43,662 nt of DNA from a virus: positions 1 to 43,662 of the IMG/VR virus record IMGVR_UViG_3300020733_000435; one strand, given 5' to 3'. The notes below the pieces were generated by a model. That model was not told the origin of the DNA. It did no database searches and saw nothing but the letters and a program-made list of their open reading frames with translations. Of the stretch, positions 16,222 to 24,720 are shown one piece after another (the first letter of the stretch is position 1; every line of letters starts with the position of its first letter). The translations under genes were made by a program, and so were the position numbers.

Positions 16222-17201
16222 AAAAAATAATCGAAATTAAAACAACACATACAAAATTACTCAAAGTCTATTATGAATTGGGTAATTTATGTAATTACAA
16301 GTGTTGGTATTGTTTCCCAGGATCGAATGACGGTACTGAACCTTGGCCAGATGCAGAAAAAGTTAAAAAAGGATTAGAGTCTTTAATCAACCATTACAAC
16401 TCAAGCGATCTAGTAAACGACATTGAGATTATATTCTTAGGAGGAGAACCTACACTATGGAGACACCTTTCTGAAGTTGTTGAATATTTAAAAACTAGAT
16501 GTAAGGTGCGATTGGTTATGACTACTAACGGATCTAGAACACTACGCTGGTGGAGAGAATATGGACATTACTTTGATAATATTAATATCAGCATACATCA
16601 CGAAAGTGTAGATATAGATCATATTATTGAAGTGGGTCGTATACTGCATGAACAAAAAGTAATGTTCAATACCAATGTGTTAATGGATCATACTAATTGG
16701 GACAAGTGTATGGACTTGTATAATAAATTAATGATATCCACTCCTAAGTGGCCTGTATTAGTCAAGCCTCTACACATCGATGGCGTTTATCACTACAATG
16801 AAGAACAAAACAATTTTTTAAAGAAACAATTAAAACGTTGGCCAGCAATTAGTCGTGTATGGATGTACCTAACAAGATTACCTAGGAAAAAATATAAAGC
16901 AATTTTTAGCGATGGTACTAGTGAGGCTGTTGATAATCCAAATTACTTTGGTATGCACCTTTACAATAGATTTAAAGGTTGGGAATGTAATGTAGGTGTT
17001 AATATCTTATTCATAAATTTTAAAGGAGATATACATGGTAATTGCGGACAAAATCTTTATGGTAAAGAAACTCCGTTTAACATTTATGATAATAGCTTTC
17101 CTGAACAATTCAAACCAGTGATAGCACCTGTCGTATGTGAAATGACTGTTTGTGGAACTTGTAGTGGAAATGGTGCAGTAGCTAAGAGGATGATATCTTA
17201 G
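16218..17201 (+). CDS. Radical SAM protein (family A)
   Basis: A 327-residue protein with GNLCNYKCWYC (C25, C29, C32), IIFLGGEPTLW and VMTTNGS. Near the C-terminus KGWECNVGVNILFINFKGDIHGNC and the closing VCEMTVCGTCSG supply an auxiliary cluster site like that of the protein at 17182. It ends the nine-gene plus-strand block. Its last 20 bases overlap the convergent gene, and the overlap contains the inverted repeat CTAAGA...TCTTAG that includes both stop codons. Confidence 0.88.
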   Translation: MKKIIEIKTTHTKLLKVYYELGNLCNYKCWYCFPGSNDGTEPWPDAEKVKKGLESLINHYNSSDLVNDIEIIFLGGEPTLWRHLSEVVEYLKTRCKVRLVMTTNGSRTLRWWREYGHYFDNINISIHHESVDIDHIIEVGRILHEQKVMFNTNVLMDHTNWDKCMDLYNKLMISTPKWPVLVKPLHIDGVYHYNEEQNNFLKKQLKRWPAISRVWMYLTRLPRKKYKAIFSDGTSEAVDNPNYFGMHLYNRFKGWECNVGVNILFINFKGDIHGNCGQNLYGKETPFNIYDNSFPEQFKPVIAPVVCEMTVCGTCSGNGAVAKRMIS

Positions 17202-18087
17202 TAAGGGGAATGTCTGCCGCGCAGGTACAGAAATTACGGTCACAAGTTACGGGTTCGCTAGGGACAACGAAGTTGCCTTCATATATGTTGCCAAGACTAC
17301 CACCGACTCTACAAGTCGCTCTGTGTACATCACCGTCCCAATTTATCATTAGGCTTTCTATACCTGCGTTGCAAGTCCAACCTTTAAATTTATTTTGATG
17401 ATTCTTAATCATGTCGTTGGCATGATATAATACTTGTCCGTAATCTTGATTTAGCCATACAACTGTATTTGCTTCTACAGTAGCTTCGTATTCTTTGATC
17501 CATTGCAAATCTTCGTGGTCATACCTCATATCATCAAATATATCATGATCACCTTCTGTCCAACGCACACGTCGAACAGCATGTGGAATAGCACTAGCCG
17601 CTAGAGCTCCGGCAATATATCTAGTGCGTTTCATATGATCTTGATGTGCCATCACATGTACCATTACTTTGCCAGCAAAATATTCATTAACATTTACAAT
17701 AGTGTTAAGTGCACGTCGTACATCATATTCCATGTGTACACTAAACACAATTTGATCTGCACGTAGATTAGCATACCACTCGTCTTTACGTGTACCATTA
17801 GTTGTGATGCTAATCCAACTAACTCCTTGATTCTTACAGTAATTAACTAGCTCTTCAAATTTAGGATGTACAGTAGGTTCGCCACCTGTAAAACTTATAC
17901 GAATAGGTTTACCTATTTTTAATAATTGATCAACGGCTGATTTAAGTATTTCTATATCAGTATGCTCGCTAGTATTGTCATGTATACTGGCTGGACAATA
18001 ACTACAATCGTAATTGCAACGCTTGCCAAGATTCCATTCTATTTTAACACTATTCTGATGAGGCCATCGACTGGTTACTTTAAGCAT
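17182..18087 (-). CDS. Radical SAM protein (family A)
   Basis: A 301-residue protein with GKRCNYDCSYCPASIHDNTS (C24, C28, C31), ISFTGGEPTVHP and SITTNGT. The C-terminus has WTCNAGIESLMINWDGDVHRATC and CDRNFCTCAADIPL, an auxiliary cluster region matching family A partners. It is the last gene of a four-gene minus-strand block. The ribosome site GAAGTAAG before its ATG is better than in most island genes. Confidence 0.88.
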   Translation of the reverse strand: MLKVTSRWPHQNSVKIEWNLGKRCNYDCSYCPASIHDNTSEHTDIEILKSAVDQLLKIGKPIRISFTGGEPTVHPKFEELVNYCKNQGVSWISITTNGTRKDEWYANLRADQIVFSVHMEYDVRRALNTIVNVNEYFAGKVMVHVMAHQDHMKRTRYIAGALAASAIPHAVRRVRWTEGDHDIFDDMRYDHEDLQWIKEYEATVEANTVVWLNQDYGQVLYHANDMIKNHQNKFKGWTCNAGIESLMINWDGDVHRATCRVGGSLGNIYEGNFVVPSEPVTCDRNFCTCAADIPLTKISSS

Positions 18088-18881
18088 CTTACTTCTTTTA
18101 CCCTATTAAATTTTAATAACGTTTCTTTATCTACTTGCGTGACAATATCTGCTACAGGTATTAATCCTATATTTAAATTATCAAACTTAAATTTTTTAAT
18201 CTTTAACCAAATTTTAATCGCTATAGATCTTAAAAAATATAATACTAAGTTCGTCGAAGGTCCAAATTTAATTATAAAATCTGCCGAGTAATGTGTTTGT
18301 GGTCTTATGGCCTGGACAGTATTATCTCTATCAGTAAATGCATCTAGTACAGTTTTACCTACATGACAGTAATTTATATAGGCAGTACCGGATTTCCATT
18401 TGTAAGTAAAATTTTTCATATCATTTTTAGATAGCACAAGTCTAAGGATATTTTTAAAAGTTATCACTAGAGTAGGATGTTTATTTTTTGTTCTAATTGC
18501 AGATTCTAATTGATGGATTAGTATGTTGTATCTTTCTAATGCTGTCTGTACATGCTCGGGAGCCGAATGAAACCAAACTGTTCCATTGGTAACATCACCT
18601 CTTAGGTCCTCAAAAAATTTATGTAGATAATTAAGATCTTGTTGTGTAGTATACTCTGAAACTGTCATATCTATTAGTTGTTGATAGGAATTGATAATCT
18701 TAATTTGTTCATTCAACTGATCAATAAACGTATGTTTGCCCCAATTACTAAATCTATCAATTTCATACAATTCGTAATTTTTAGATAATTCATTGTACCA
18801 CTTGTTTGCTATATTAGTATTTCGCAATTTAAAGGTTAAAGTTAAATCTTCAACACCGTTAGTTAATATTACCTCAAACAT
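18075..18881 (-). CDS. Hypothetical phage protein
   Basis: About 268 residues from ATG 18881 (MFEVILTNGVEDLTLTF); the frame extends to 18932 but inside the upstream gene, so I prefer 18881. Helical segments such as LNYLHKFFEDLRGD and YNILIHQLESAI precede a beta-rich end with TAYINYCHVGKTVLDAF and IRPQTHYSADFIIKFG. A segment (NTNIANKWYNELSKN) resembles one in the protein at 36669 (DCTLAQNMYDKFLHEN), so the two may be distant relatives. No known catalytic motif; it may be a substrate, scaffold or recognition protein for the radical SAM enzymes beside it. Confidence 0.65.
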   Translation of the reverse strand: MFEVILTNGVEDLTLTFKLRNTNIANKWYNELSKNYELYEIDRFSNWGKHTFIDQLNEQIKIINSYQQLIDMTVSEYTTQQDLNYLHKFFEDLRGDVTNGTVWFHSAPEHVQTALERYNILIHQLESAIRTKNKHPTLVITFKNILRLVLSKNDMKNFTYKWKSGTAYINYCHVGKTVLDAFTDRDNTVQAIRPQTHYSADFIIKFGPSTNLVLYFLRSIAIKIWLKIKKFKFDNLNIGLIPVADIVTQVDKETLLKFNRVKEVRCLK

Positions 18882-20139
18882 GATTTTTAAAATCCGGTGT
18901 GATGTCAAAAAAACTTTGATTGCGAGTAGCATCTAACGCTAGATTAAAATCTATACAGTCTTGCCATCTGCTACTATGATCGTTGGCCCACATAAAATTA
19001 ATAATGCCGTCTATTTGTTTAAGTGTAAGATCTAACAACATAGGATGTTGCTTTACTAGTTTGTAATCTTCTATATGCAATTTGGCAAAGTTCAAATTAA
19101 CAGTGGCTTCTTCTTTAAGATGTTCTGGCAATACCTGTATTGATAACACGTCTGGATAGTTAACCATATTAGTGTAGAACACAATACCTAGTTCATCTAA
19201 AAAATATTTAATCATTTGATCGATAGTCATGATGTTGCTAACTTGTACAGCAACCGCACCGACAATACGACTTACATTTGATATTGTTTGTATTTCTTTA
19301 ATATTTTCAACAACTTGATTCCAATCACTGTTGCCACGAATGTACTCGTAAACATTGCCAATGCCGTCAAGGCTGACGTTAACGGCAACTGATCTAAAAT
19401 GAGGCCAATAGTCATGTATATTCCTTCCACCTTTAATTCCTAATGTAGTGCCATTAGTGGCATACTTAATCTCAATCTGATGCCCGTATGGTTTAAGCAT
19501 ATCTAGTATACGATAATGCTGTGGATCCATTAAGGGCTCGCCACCTGCAAACTCTACTCGTCTAAAATAAGGCAAGTTCTTTTCTAGACTAGCCCACCAA
19601 TTGGGATTGTCTTCAAACTTATCTAGCAAAGGCTTCTTTTCCAAATTATGTTCTGCAACTAAATCAAATATAACTTGCCCTGTTCCTTTGTAATACTTTT
19701 TTACTACACCCCAATCGTTCCAACTAGTACTATCTCCTGGGTGACACATGCGACACTTAAGGTTACACAAATTGTTTAACTTTAATTCCATTGTAGCTAT
19801 TTCGTATGGCATGCTATAATCGTCGTTTAAAGCGTCTAATGCGTCAGGGTATAAGTTGACCCTAGCTTCGGGAATTACGCCGCTTATATGACGTTGTCGC
19901 AAGGATTCGACGCCCTGATCCTCTAATCTAAAACAAGGATCACATTCGGGCGGACGTATGTTAGTAAGCACTGACTTACGTATGCGTTTCATTGTGTCGT
20001 TGTTCCAAATTTCTTCTAGACTATTCTGTTGTATAAAACCAACAGGATGACTACGACAGCAGGCCTGTATGGCTCCGTCTTCTCTAGTTGCTAGCCCTGT
20101 AAAAGGATGCATACAAAATGTTTTACTGTTGTGCGACAT
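18874..20139 (-). CDS. Radical SAM protein with N-terminal SPASM/twitch domain (family D)
   Basis: A 421-residue protein. FCMHPFTGLATREDGAIQACC (C9, C27, C28) and PPECDPCF (C66, C69) form an N-terminal auxiliary cluster module; the core is LNNLCNLKCRMCHPGDSTSW (C125, C129, C132), EFAGGEPLMDP and YATNGT. It is the minus-strand counterpart of the protein at 14836. It overlaps the PLP-fold gene by 17 nt and the following gene by 8 nt. Confidence 0.88.
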   Translation of the reverse strand: MSHNSKTFCMHPFTGLATREDGAIQACCRSHPVGFIQQNSLEEIWNNDTMKRIRKSVLTNIRPPECDPCFRLEDQGVESLRQRHISGVIPEARVNLYPDALDALNDDYSMPYEIATMELKLNNLCNLKCRMCHPGDSTSWNDWGVVKKYYKGTGQVIFDLVAEHNLEKKPLLDKFEDNPNWWASLEKNLPYFRRVEFAGGEPLMDPQHYRILDMLKPYGHQIEIKYATNGTTLGIKGGRNIHDYWPHFRSVAVNVSLDGIGNVYEYIRGNSDWNQVVENIKEIQTISNVSRIVGAVAVQVSNIMTIDQMIKYFLDELGIVFYTNMVNYPDVLSIQVLPEHLKEEATVNLNFAKLHIEDYKLVKQHPMLLDLTLKQIDGIINFMWANDHSSRWQDCIDFNLALDATRNQSFFDITPDFKNHV

Positions 20140-20974
20140 ATCGAATTAGCGGACTGAGTCCAACCGGTTGATTATTTTTTAGTGCTAGATAAATGCTCTT
20201 AGTAGGAGTTAAATCAAAGTCTTTACAAATCTTGTAGTAAATGTCGCCATAGGTCGTCCACAAATAATCCGGTTTAAGATTGCGTAGAAAATGTAAGCCA
20301 ATCATAACAGGCGCACGAAGATTCATATTGAATTCATTCTGAATAGTAATAGCATCTGAGGCCACACTCTTAGTCCAACGTAGTCCTACACGATTCCATC
20401 CTAGTCCTAGTCCTTTACTTAAACTTATCCCGACAGACCTAATTGATGGATGAGATACATCAAAGTCAATTCCGCGGCAGCAAGTAAACCAAGCGCCGTC
20501 CACATGTACACTAATACCTTTGTCTCTCGCTTCATCTAATATCTCCTTCATCTTATCATGCACATCGCCTGTGCTAGGAAATGGCATAGCAATAATTAAC
20601 GGTAAATCTTTTCGTAGGTATCCAGGCACACTGAATACAATGTTTGGATCCAATCTGCTATGATATCTATAGTCGCCCTTTAATGTTTGTACAGGGCCTT
20701 GCATATAGACAGTATCTATAAATTGTGTACATCCGTTAATGATGTCTACACGATTAAATGTTTCAAATCCAGATAGTCTGTTAAGGTTACTACGAAACAA
20801 CCAACTAGTCATTTCTATCTTAAACAGTTGGTAAACATTATCAGAAATGTCTTTATCTATTTTGCCAGATAACACATCTTGTATTAGACTTTCAATTTGG
20901 TTGTCTACCAAAGGCTGTGGTCTATCTACTTCTAGATATTTTGGATCATATTCTGGGGCTATCTTAATCTTCAT
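20123..20974 (-). CDS. PLP-dependent aminotransferase-fold protein, short form
   Basis: A 283-residue protein, clearly shorter than typical fold-type I enzymes (about 380-450). ISVHVDGAWF carries the Asp (D159) that contacts the PLP pyridine nitrogen, and GISLSKGLGLGWNRVG carries the candidate Schiff-base lysine (K187) with following Gly and Arg. The N-terminal 60 residues do not look like a normal small domain and the C-terminal domain is cut down. It may transfer or remove an amino group on the island's substrate. It is first in its minus-strand block behind a TGTAAATA box. Confidence 0.72.
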   Translation of the reverse strand: MKIKIAPEYDPKYLEVDRPQPLVDNQIESLIQDVLSGKIDKDISDNVYQLFKIEMTSWLFRSNLNRLSGFETFNRVDIINGCTQFIDTVYMQGPVQTLKGDYRYHSRLDPNIVFSVPGYLRKDLPLIIAMPFPSTGDVHDKMKEILDEARDKGISVHVDGAWFTCCRGIDFDVSHPSIRSVGISLSKGLGLGWNRVGLRWTKSVASDAITIQNEFNMNLRAPVMIGLHFLRNLKPDYLWTTYGDIYYKICKDFDLTPTKSIYLALKNNQPVGLSPLIRYVAQQ

Positions 20975-20978
20975 GTTT

Positions 20979-20986
20979 TATTTACA
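20979..20986 (-). promoter_or_regulatory. Late-type promoter box TGTAAATA
   Basis: On the minus strand TGTAAATA is followed by AAAC and then the ATG at 20974, a spacing of 4 nt. The same octamer occurs ahead of 7911. No ribosome-binding sequence lies between the box and the start. Confidence 0.5.
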
Positions 20987-21000
20987 CTATAATAGTAGCA

Positions 21001-21008
21001 CATAAATA
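21001..21008 (+). promoter_or_regulatory. Late-type promoter box CATAAATA
   Basis: CATAAATA ends 4 nt before the ATG at 21013 and has one mismatch to TATAAATA. With the box at 20979-20986 on the other strand it forms a divergent pair inside a 38-nt gap. Confidence 0.5.
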
Positions 21009-21012
21009 TTTC

Positions 21013-21678
21013 ATGCTTACTCCTACCAATTATACAACAGATACAACATTATTCCAAGAGGCCTGTAGCCAATTACCTGAAGGAGGTATGAAGACTACTA
21101 TTAACCAGCCCACTGGTGATTTCTTTTACGATCCGTGGATTATCAAAGATGAGTATAAAGGTACAGTTTGGGAAAAATTATATAACTCATTGCCTGTTGT
21201 CAAAGGCGAAGCAAGGATCATTATTTTGGATCCTAACCAATGCTATCAAATACATGCAGATATAGACGACCGTTATCATTTAAACATACTAGGTGACAAT
21301 AGTTACTTGATTAACCTAGTGCAAGAAATTATGTATCCTTTATCCCAGGACGGTATTTGGTATGATATGGATGCAAGTTTCTTGCATACAGCTACAAACT
21401 TTGGACGTAAGGCAAGGGTCCAATTAGTTGTGCGTAAACTATTAAAGAAAAACAAACTATCTAAACCAGTTGAAGTATCCCTAGTCACAAGCATGGACAA
21501 TCCTAATCATGCTAGATTTTTATTTGATAACACAATGAGTCCGTGGTTAAATGATGCAAACAAAGCAGGATTGATAAACAATTTCTCACAGGGAGCTGTA
21601 TCAATAAAATTTAATATAGAAGAAGATAAATTAGAATCTTTTAAACGTATGCTACCAGATGAGTTTAAAATAATATGA
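21013..21678 (+). CDS. Aspartyl/asparaginyl hydroxylase-like protein
   Basis: A 221-residue protein of double-stranded beta-helix type. CYQIHADIDDRYHLNIL gives an H-x-D iron pair, and the later FLHTATNFGRKARVQLVV supplies the distal His and an Arg suited to 2-oxoglutarate binding. The layout follows the aspartyl beta-hydroxylase group, whose members oxidise side chains of proteins. It leads a three-gene plus-strand block ending in another 2OG-like protein, and overlaps the kinase-like gene by ATGA. Confidence 0.75.
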   Translation: MLTPTNYTTDTTLFQEACSQLPEGGMKTTINQPTGDFFYDPWIIKDEYKGTVWEKLYNSLPVVKGEARIIILDPNQCYQIHADIDDRYHLNILGDNSYLINLVQEIMYPLSQDGIWYDMDASFLHTATNFGRKARVQLVVRKLLKKNKLSKPVEVSLVTSMDNPNHARFLFDNTMSPWLNDANKAGLINNFSQGAVSIKFNIEEDKLESFKRMLPDEFKII

Positions 21679-22355
21679 TAACCGACGACTGGAAATACTA
21701 TTATAAGATGGCTCGAGGAGGGTCATGGGACACAACTAATCTATTGTATACACCAATTGTCAATCCTGAAGAAACAATTATGTGTATGCAGTATGATGAA
21801 AATAGCTCTTATCAAAAAAACAAAAGATTAACTAAAGAAGTAGTAGATTTTTTCTTTGAACGTGAAGTTAAATTTTTAACAAAGTTCCAGGGCTATAGCT
21901 GGGCCCCTAAACTATTAGATGTTAATTTAGATACTAGATCAGTATTTGTAGAATTTAACGGTACACAAACAATCAATCGTATATTAATGACTGAGGGTAG
22001 AGATCTTAATGCAGAGTATCCCAATTGGAAGTTGCAAATGTTTGATTTCTTAGAAGATTTAGAAAAAGCAGATTGTTACAAAATGGCATTATATCCACAT
22101 TGCTTTTTCTTTGATAACAACAGACAACTGAAAACATTTGATTTTTATTCTTGTGTAGATCGACAAGATTGTTTAATCCCCCGTAGCGCAGTTGAAAATT
22201 TAATAGGCGGTGATAGTACCGGACGATTTGATAGTGCGACTGAGGGCGACTATATTAACTTTGAAATATTTTTTAAAAATACAGTTATGCATCACTTAGA
22301 TGAACGTTGGCCAGATAATCCTTTTCCAGAATTTTACAAAAAAATATATGATTAA
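21675..22355 (+). CDS. Degenerate kinase-fold-like phage protein (copy 1)
   Basis: A 226-residue protein. The segment REVKFLTKFQGYSWAPKLLD followed by FVEFNG looks like an N-lobe to hinge of a protein kinase or aminoglycoside phosphotransferase; MALYPHCFFFDNNRQLKTFDF occupies the place of catalytic and metal loops, but the HxD Asp is absent (YPHCFFF). The protein at 28178-28861 has the same plan (YSMHPSSYFVVGGKLKSINY). Catalysis is doubtful and the fold assignment is by eye. Each copy lies next to 2OG or radical SAM genes. Confidence 0.6.
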   Translation: MITDDWKYYYKMARGGSWDTTNLLYTPIVNPEETIMCMQYDENSSYQKNKRLTKEVVDFFFEREVKFLTKFQGYSWAPKLLDVNLDTRSVFVEFNGTQTINRILMTEGRDLNAEYPNWKLQMFDFLEDLEKADCYKMALYPHCFFFDNNRQLKTFDFYSCVDRQDCLIPRSAVENLIGGDSTGRFDSATEGDYINFEIFFKNTVMHHLDERWPDNPFPEFYKKIYD

Positions 22356-22839
22356 TTGGAATATTGTAATAGCTAATCTCAAAGACGGTAAGGACATTAC
22401 TGTGGATCCTACCAAATGGAATATGTCAAATCCTGAGTATGCAGAAATACTCAAACTATGGAATGATAATAACTTCAATACTGATAGTGTCAAGTGGACC
22501 AACTACTATGATACTAAAGATATCGAATCAGTACTAGCTGAACAATTTTATGTGAAACCGTTGCGCAGTTGGATTAGTTGTGTAGAGCCTGGATACATGA
22601 CAGGGCACCATTATGACATTGATGATAATGAACAAGAGTATCTAAAACTAGGTAAAATAAAAAGATACAGTGTGTTTATGAGTGAGCCTAGTGTAGGACA
22701 ACTATTCATTATGGGTAGTAACTATTACTACAACATGGAACAGGGTAGTGTGCTAGTTTGGAACGACTACAGAGCTTGGCATAACGGCATCAACGGTAGT
22801 TTGAAAAACAAGTATATGTTTCACTTGTTAGGATATTGA
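22348..22839 (+). CDS. 2OG-Fe(II) oxygenase/cupin-like protein
   Basis: A 163-residue protein from ATG 22348 (MINWNIVIANLKDG); an upstream in-frame ATG at 22300 lies inside the preceding gene. MTGHHYDIDD holds an H-x-D pair, then RYSVFMSEP, SVLVWNDYRAWHNG with the distal His, and a closing strand YMFHLLGY. This is the jelly-roll layout of 2OG oxygenases, but the usual C-terminal Arg is replaced by Lys. It overlaps the kinase-like gene and converges on the next gene with a 12-nt overlap. Confidence 0.7.
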   Translation: MINWNIVIANLKDGKDITVDPTKWNMSNPEYAEILKLWNDNNFNTDSVKWTNYYDTKDIESVLAEQFYVKPLRSWISCVEPGYMTGHHYDIDDNEQEYLKLGKIKRYSVFMSEPSVGQLFIMGSNYYYNMEQGSVLVWNDYRAWHNGINGSLKNKYMFHLLGY

Positions 22840-23361
22840 TCCATCATGTCCTGTTACTTGTAATGTATATCTAGTCTTGTAACTGATATTAACACAGCCG
22901 TGTACGATCATAGGATCACTCCATTCGTATACATCTCCAGCTTTATAATTACTACTAATTTTATCATCCCACACAAAAATATGTCCAGGGTGATAGTCTT
23001 CTAAATACATTGTATAACGCACAGGATCTTTAACTTCGATCAAATGAGGATCTATATGCATAGCCTGCATTTGCCCTGGCAACAATTTTACAAACCACCA
23101 AGCCCAGTTCTTGCGTTCTTTTGGAAATTTAGGCAAGTCTATTTTAAATCCCTGCATGTCTGCAGATCCGGCGTTGAATTGCTGGAACAACGGTGTGTTT
23201 TGTGAATATACAGGACGAGCCATTTCTTTGTATTGTTCTAACAGTGGATGCCCACTCCAACGTTCTGGTTGCCACACTGGAGTGGTATCACCGTCGTGTG
23301 TCGATAGATGTTGCATTAGTTCTGGGGTTATCCAGTCTTTAAAATTTCCAATATATTCCAT
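22828..23361 (-). CDS. 2OG-Fe(II) oxygenase-like protein (pair member 1)
   Basis: A 177-residue jelly-roll protein. AMHIDPH (H-x-D), RYTMYLEDYHPGHIFVWDD, YKAGDVYEWSDP, then MIVHGCVNISYKTRYTLQVTG with the distal His and Arg, all line up with the neighbouring protein at 23361-23855. The shared N-terminus (GNFKDWI / GNYSEWI) shows that the two are tandem duplicates. The genes abut with one shared base. Substrate unknown. Confidence 0.78.
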   Translation of the reverse strand: MEYIGNFKDWITPELMQHLSTHDGDTTPVWQPERWSGHPLLEQYKEMARPVYSQNTPLFQQFNAGSADMQGFKIDLPKFPKERKNWAWWFVKLLPGQMQAMHIDPHLIEVKDPVRYTMYLEDYHPGHIFVWDDKISSNYKAGDVYEWSDPMIVHGCVNISYKTRYTLQVTGHDGSIS

Positions 23362-23855
23362 TATTCGTAAGTGCTAAAATTAAAAATAAGTCTTGGGCTA
23401 TAACCTATGTTACAAGCGCCGTGTATTGCAGTAGGGTCGTCATACATCCAACAGTCACCTTTTTTGTAGTTAGATAGAAATTGCCCACCATTAATATGTA
23501 TGTGACCTTCTTCGTAGTCCTGTAGTGCTATCCAATAACGCTTAACGTTTATTTCCTCTACTGAATGGGGATCTCTATGCATAGGCATAAACTGCCCTGG
23601 CATCATTTTAATAAACCACCAGATACCGTTTTTGTCACTGTCAAAGGGAGGTTGAACTTTTAAAGGACAAGATTTATGGTTATAGTGGTACCAATATGTT
23701 TTTGTTAAATCATAGCCTACTTCCGTTGCTTTTCTAAACTCTGGACTATCAGGATTCTCTTCAGTAGTTTTAGGTCGTGGAGTGCCGTCGTGGGCAAGCA
23801 AATAATCTATCCACTCCTGTTGTATCCACTCTGAATAATTTCCTACGAATATCAT
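23361..23855 (-). CDS. 2OG-Fe(II) oxygenase-like protein (pair member 2)
   Basis: A 164-residue protein from ATG 23855 (MIFVGNYSEWIQQEW), chosen because it overlaps the methyltransferase stop by ATGA and has AAAGGAC upstream. MPMHRDPH (H-x-D), RYWIALQDYEEGHIHI, YKKGDCWMYDDP and AIHGACNIGYSPRLIF carry the expected iron and 2OG residues. It duplicates the protein at 22828. Both have the WWF-K-PGQ strand just before the iron motif. Confidence 0.78.
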   Translation of the reverse strand: MIFVGNYSEWIQQEWIDYLLAHDGTPRPKTTEENPDSPEFRKATEVGYDLTKTYWYHYNHKSCPLKVQPPFDSDKNGIWWFIKMMPGQFMPMHRDPHSVEEINVKRYWIALQDYEEGHIHINGGQFLSNYKKGDCWMYDDPTAIHGACNIGYSPRLIFNFSTYE

Positions 23856-24664
23856 GTGTGTCCTTTGAAACTTGCCCAAGATTGTGGAAGAGCACTTTCT
23901 GTTCTCTTAAACTTTATTACAAATTTTAAAAAATCAATATTTTTTCCTGTGTATTGTCCCATACCAAAGCTGTTTCTATAAGTTGATTTTAAATATTCAT
24001 ACCCGCTTAGATCTTCTGTAAAACCTAATTGATTAAAAAATAATTTTAAATAGCCTATGCTATACATGCTATTAATGTAATTACCAACGCGACTATGATC
24101 GTATTCGGTAAAGCATTCATTGTACTCTATGTCTTTAAAAATTTGATCTATCTCATCAAGTTGATCTTGAGACAAGTTTTGTTTGAGCAACATATTTTTT
24201 AATTTAACTGCTGGACGGTTAACAGGGGTTCCTGTTTCGATTACGATGCAGTCGGTAATCTTAGCAACATCTTTAAAAAATTCTGTGCCATTGTGTAGAG
24301 CATGTACAGTTCTTCCTAAAAACACAATGTCAAATTTCTCTTTGCAATTAGCTACGTAGTCTTCACCGGTACTTGTTACAATAGTAGCATCAGCATTAGG
24401 ATAATATTTTTTTAAATTTTCTCTAGCAATATCTGCAACATAGGGATCAAAATCTACTCCTACGTATTTTCTAGCACCGTTACTTAATACGTAACCTCCG
24501 CCAGCACCTACTTGACATGCAATATCTAACACACTGATATTTTTTATTTCGTTAGGACTTATTCTTGCTACAAATCTTTTGTAAGAATTTTCTACGTTAT
24601 AGTCGGCATCACCGAAGCAAGTATCTCTAGTTATAAAGTCTGTTTGAGTGTTAAATATATTCAT
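23852..24664 (-). CDS. Class I SAM-dependent methyltransferase
   Basis: A 270-residue protein with a canonical motif I, SVLDIACQVGAGGGYVL, followed by YVGVDFDPYVADIA (motif II acid), ATIVTSTGED (motif III) and FDIVFLGRTVHAL (motif IV). This is the clearest methyltransferase in the island. The C-terminal extension of about 100 residues may bind the acceptor. It heads a minus-strand block with the two tandem oxygenases, so methylation and oxidation may share a substrate. No late box is seen at close range upstream. Confidence 0.85.
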   Translation of the reverse strand: MNIFNTQTDFITRDTCFGDADYNVENSYKRFVARISPNEIKNISVLDIACQVGAGGGYVLSNGARKYVGVDFDPYVADIARENLKKYYPNADATIVTSTGEDYVANCKEKFDIVFLGRTVHALHNGTEFFKDVAKITDCIVIETGTPVNRPAVKLKNMLLKQNLSQDQLDEIDQIFKDIEYNECFTEYDHSRVGNYINSMYSIGYLKLFFNQLGFTEDLSGYEYLKSTYRNSFGMGQYTGKNIDFLKFVIKFKRTESALPQSWASFKGHT

Positions 24665-24680
24665 TAGTATTCATGTAACC

Positions 24681-24688
24681 TATAAATA
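24681..24688 (+). promoter_or_regulatory. Exact late promoter box TATAAATA
   Basis: A perfect T4-type late octamer in a divergent 56-nt gap, 32 nt ahead of the TTG start at 24721. The spacing leaves room for a leader with a GGAG site, unlike the close boxes elsewhere in the island. Confidence 0.65.
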
Positions 24689-24720
24689 TTTAACTAATTT
24701 TTTTTATAAACGGAGCCCTT

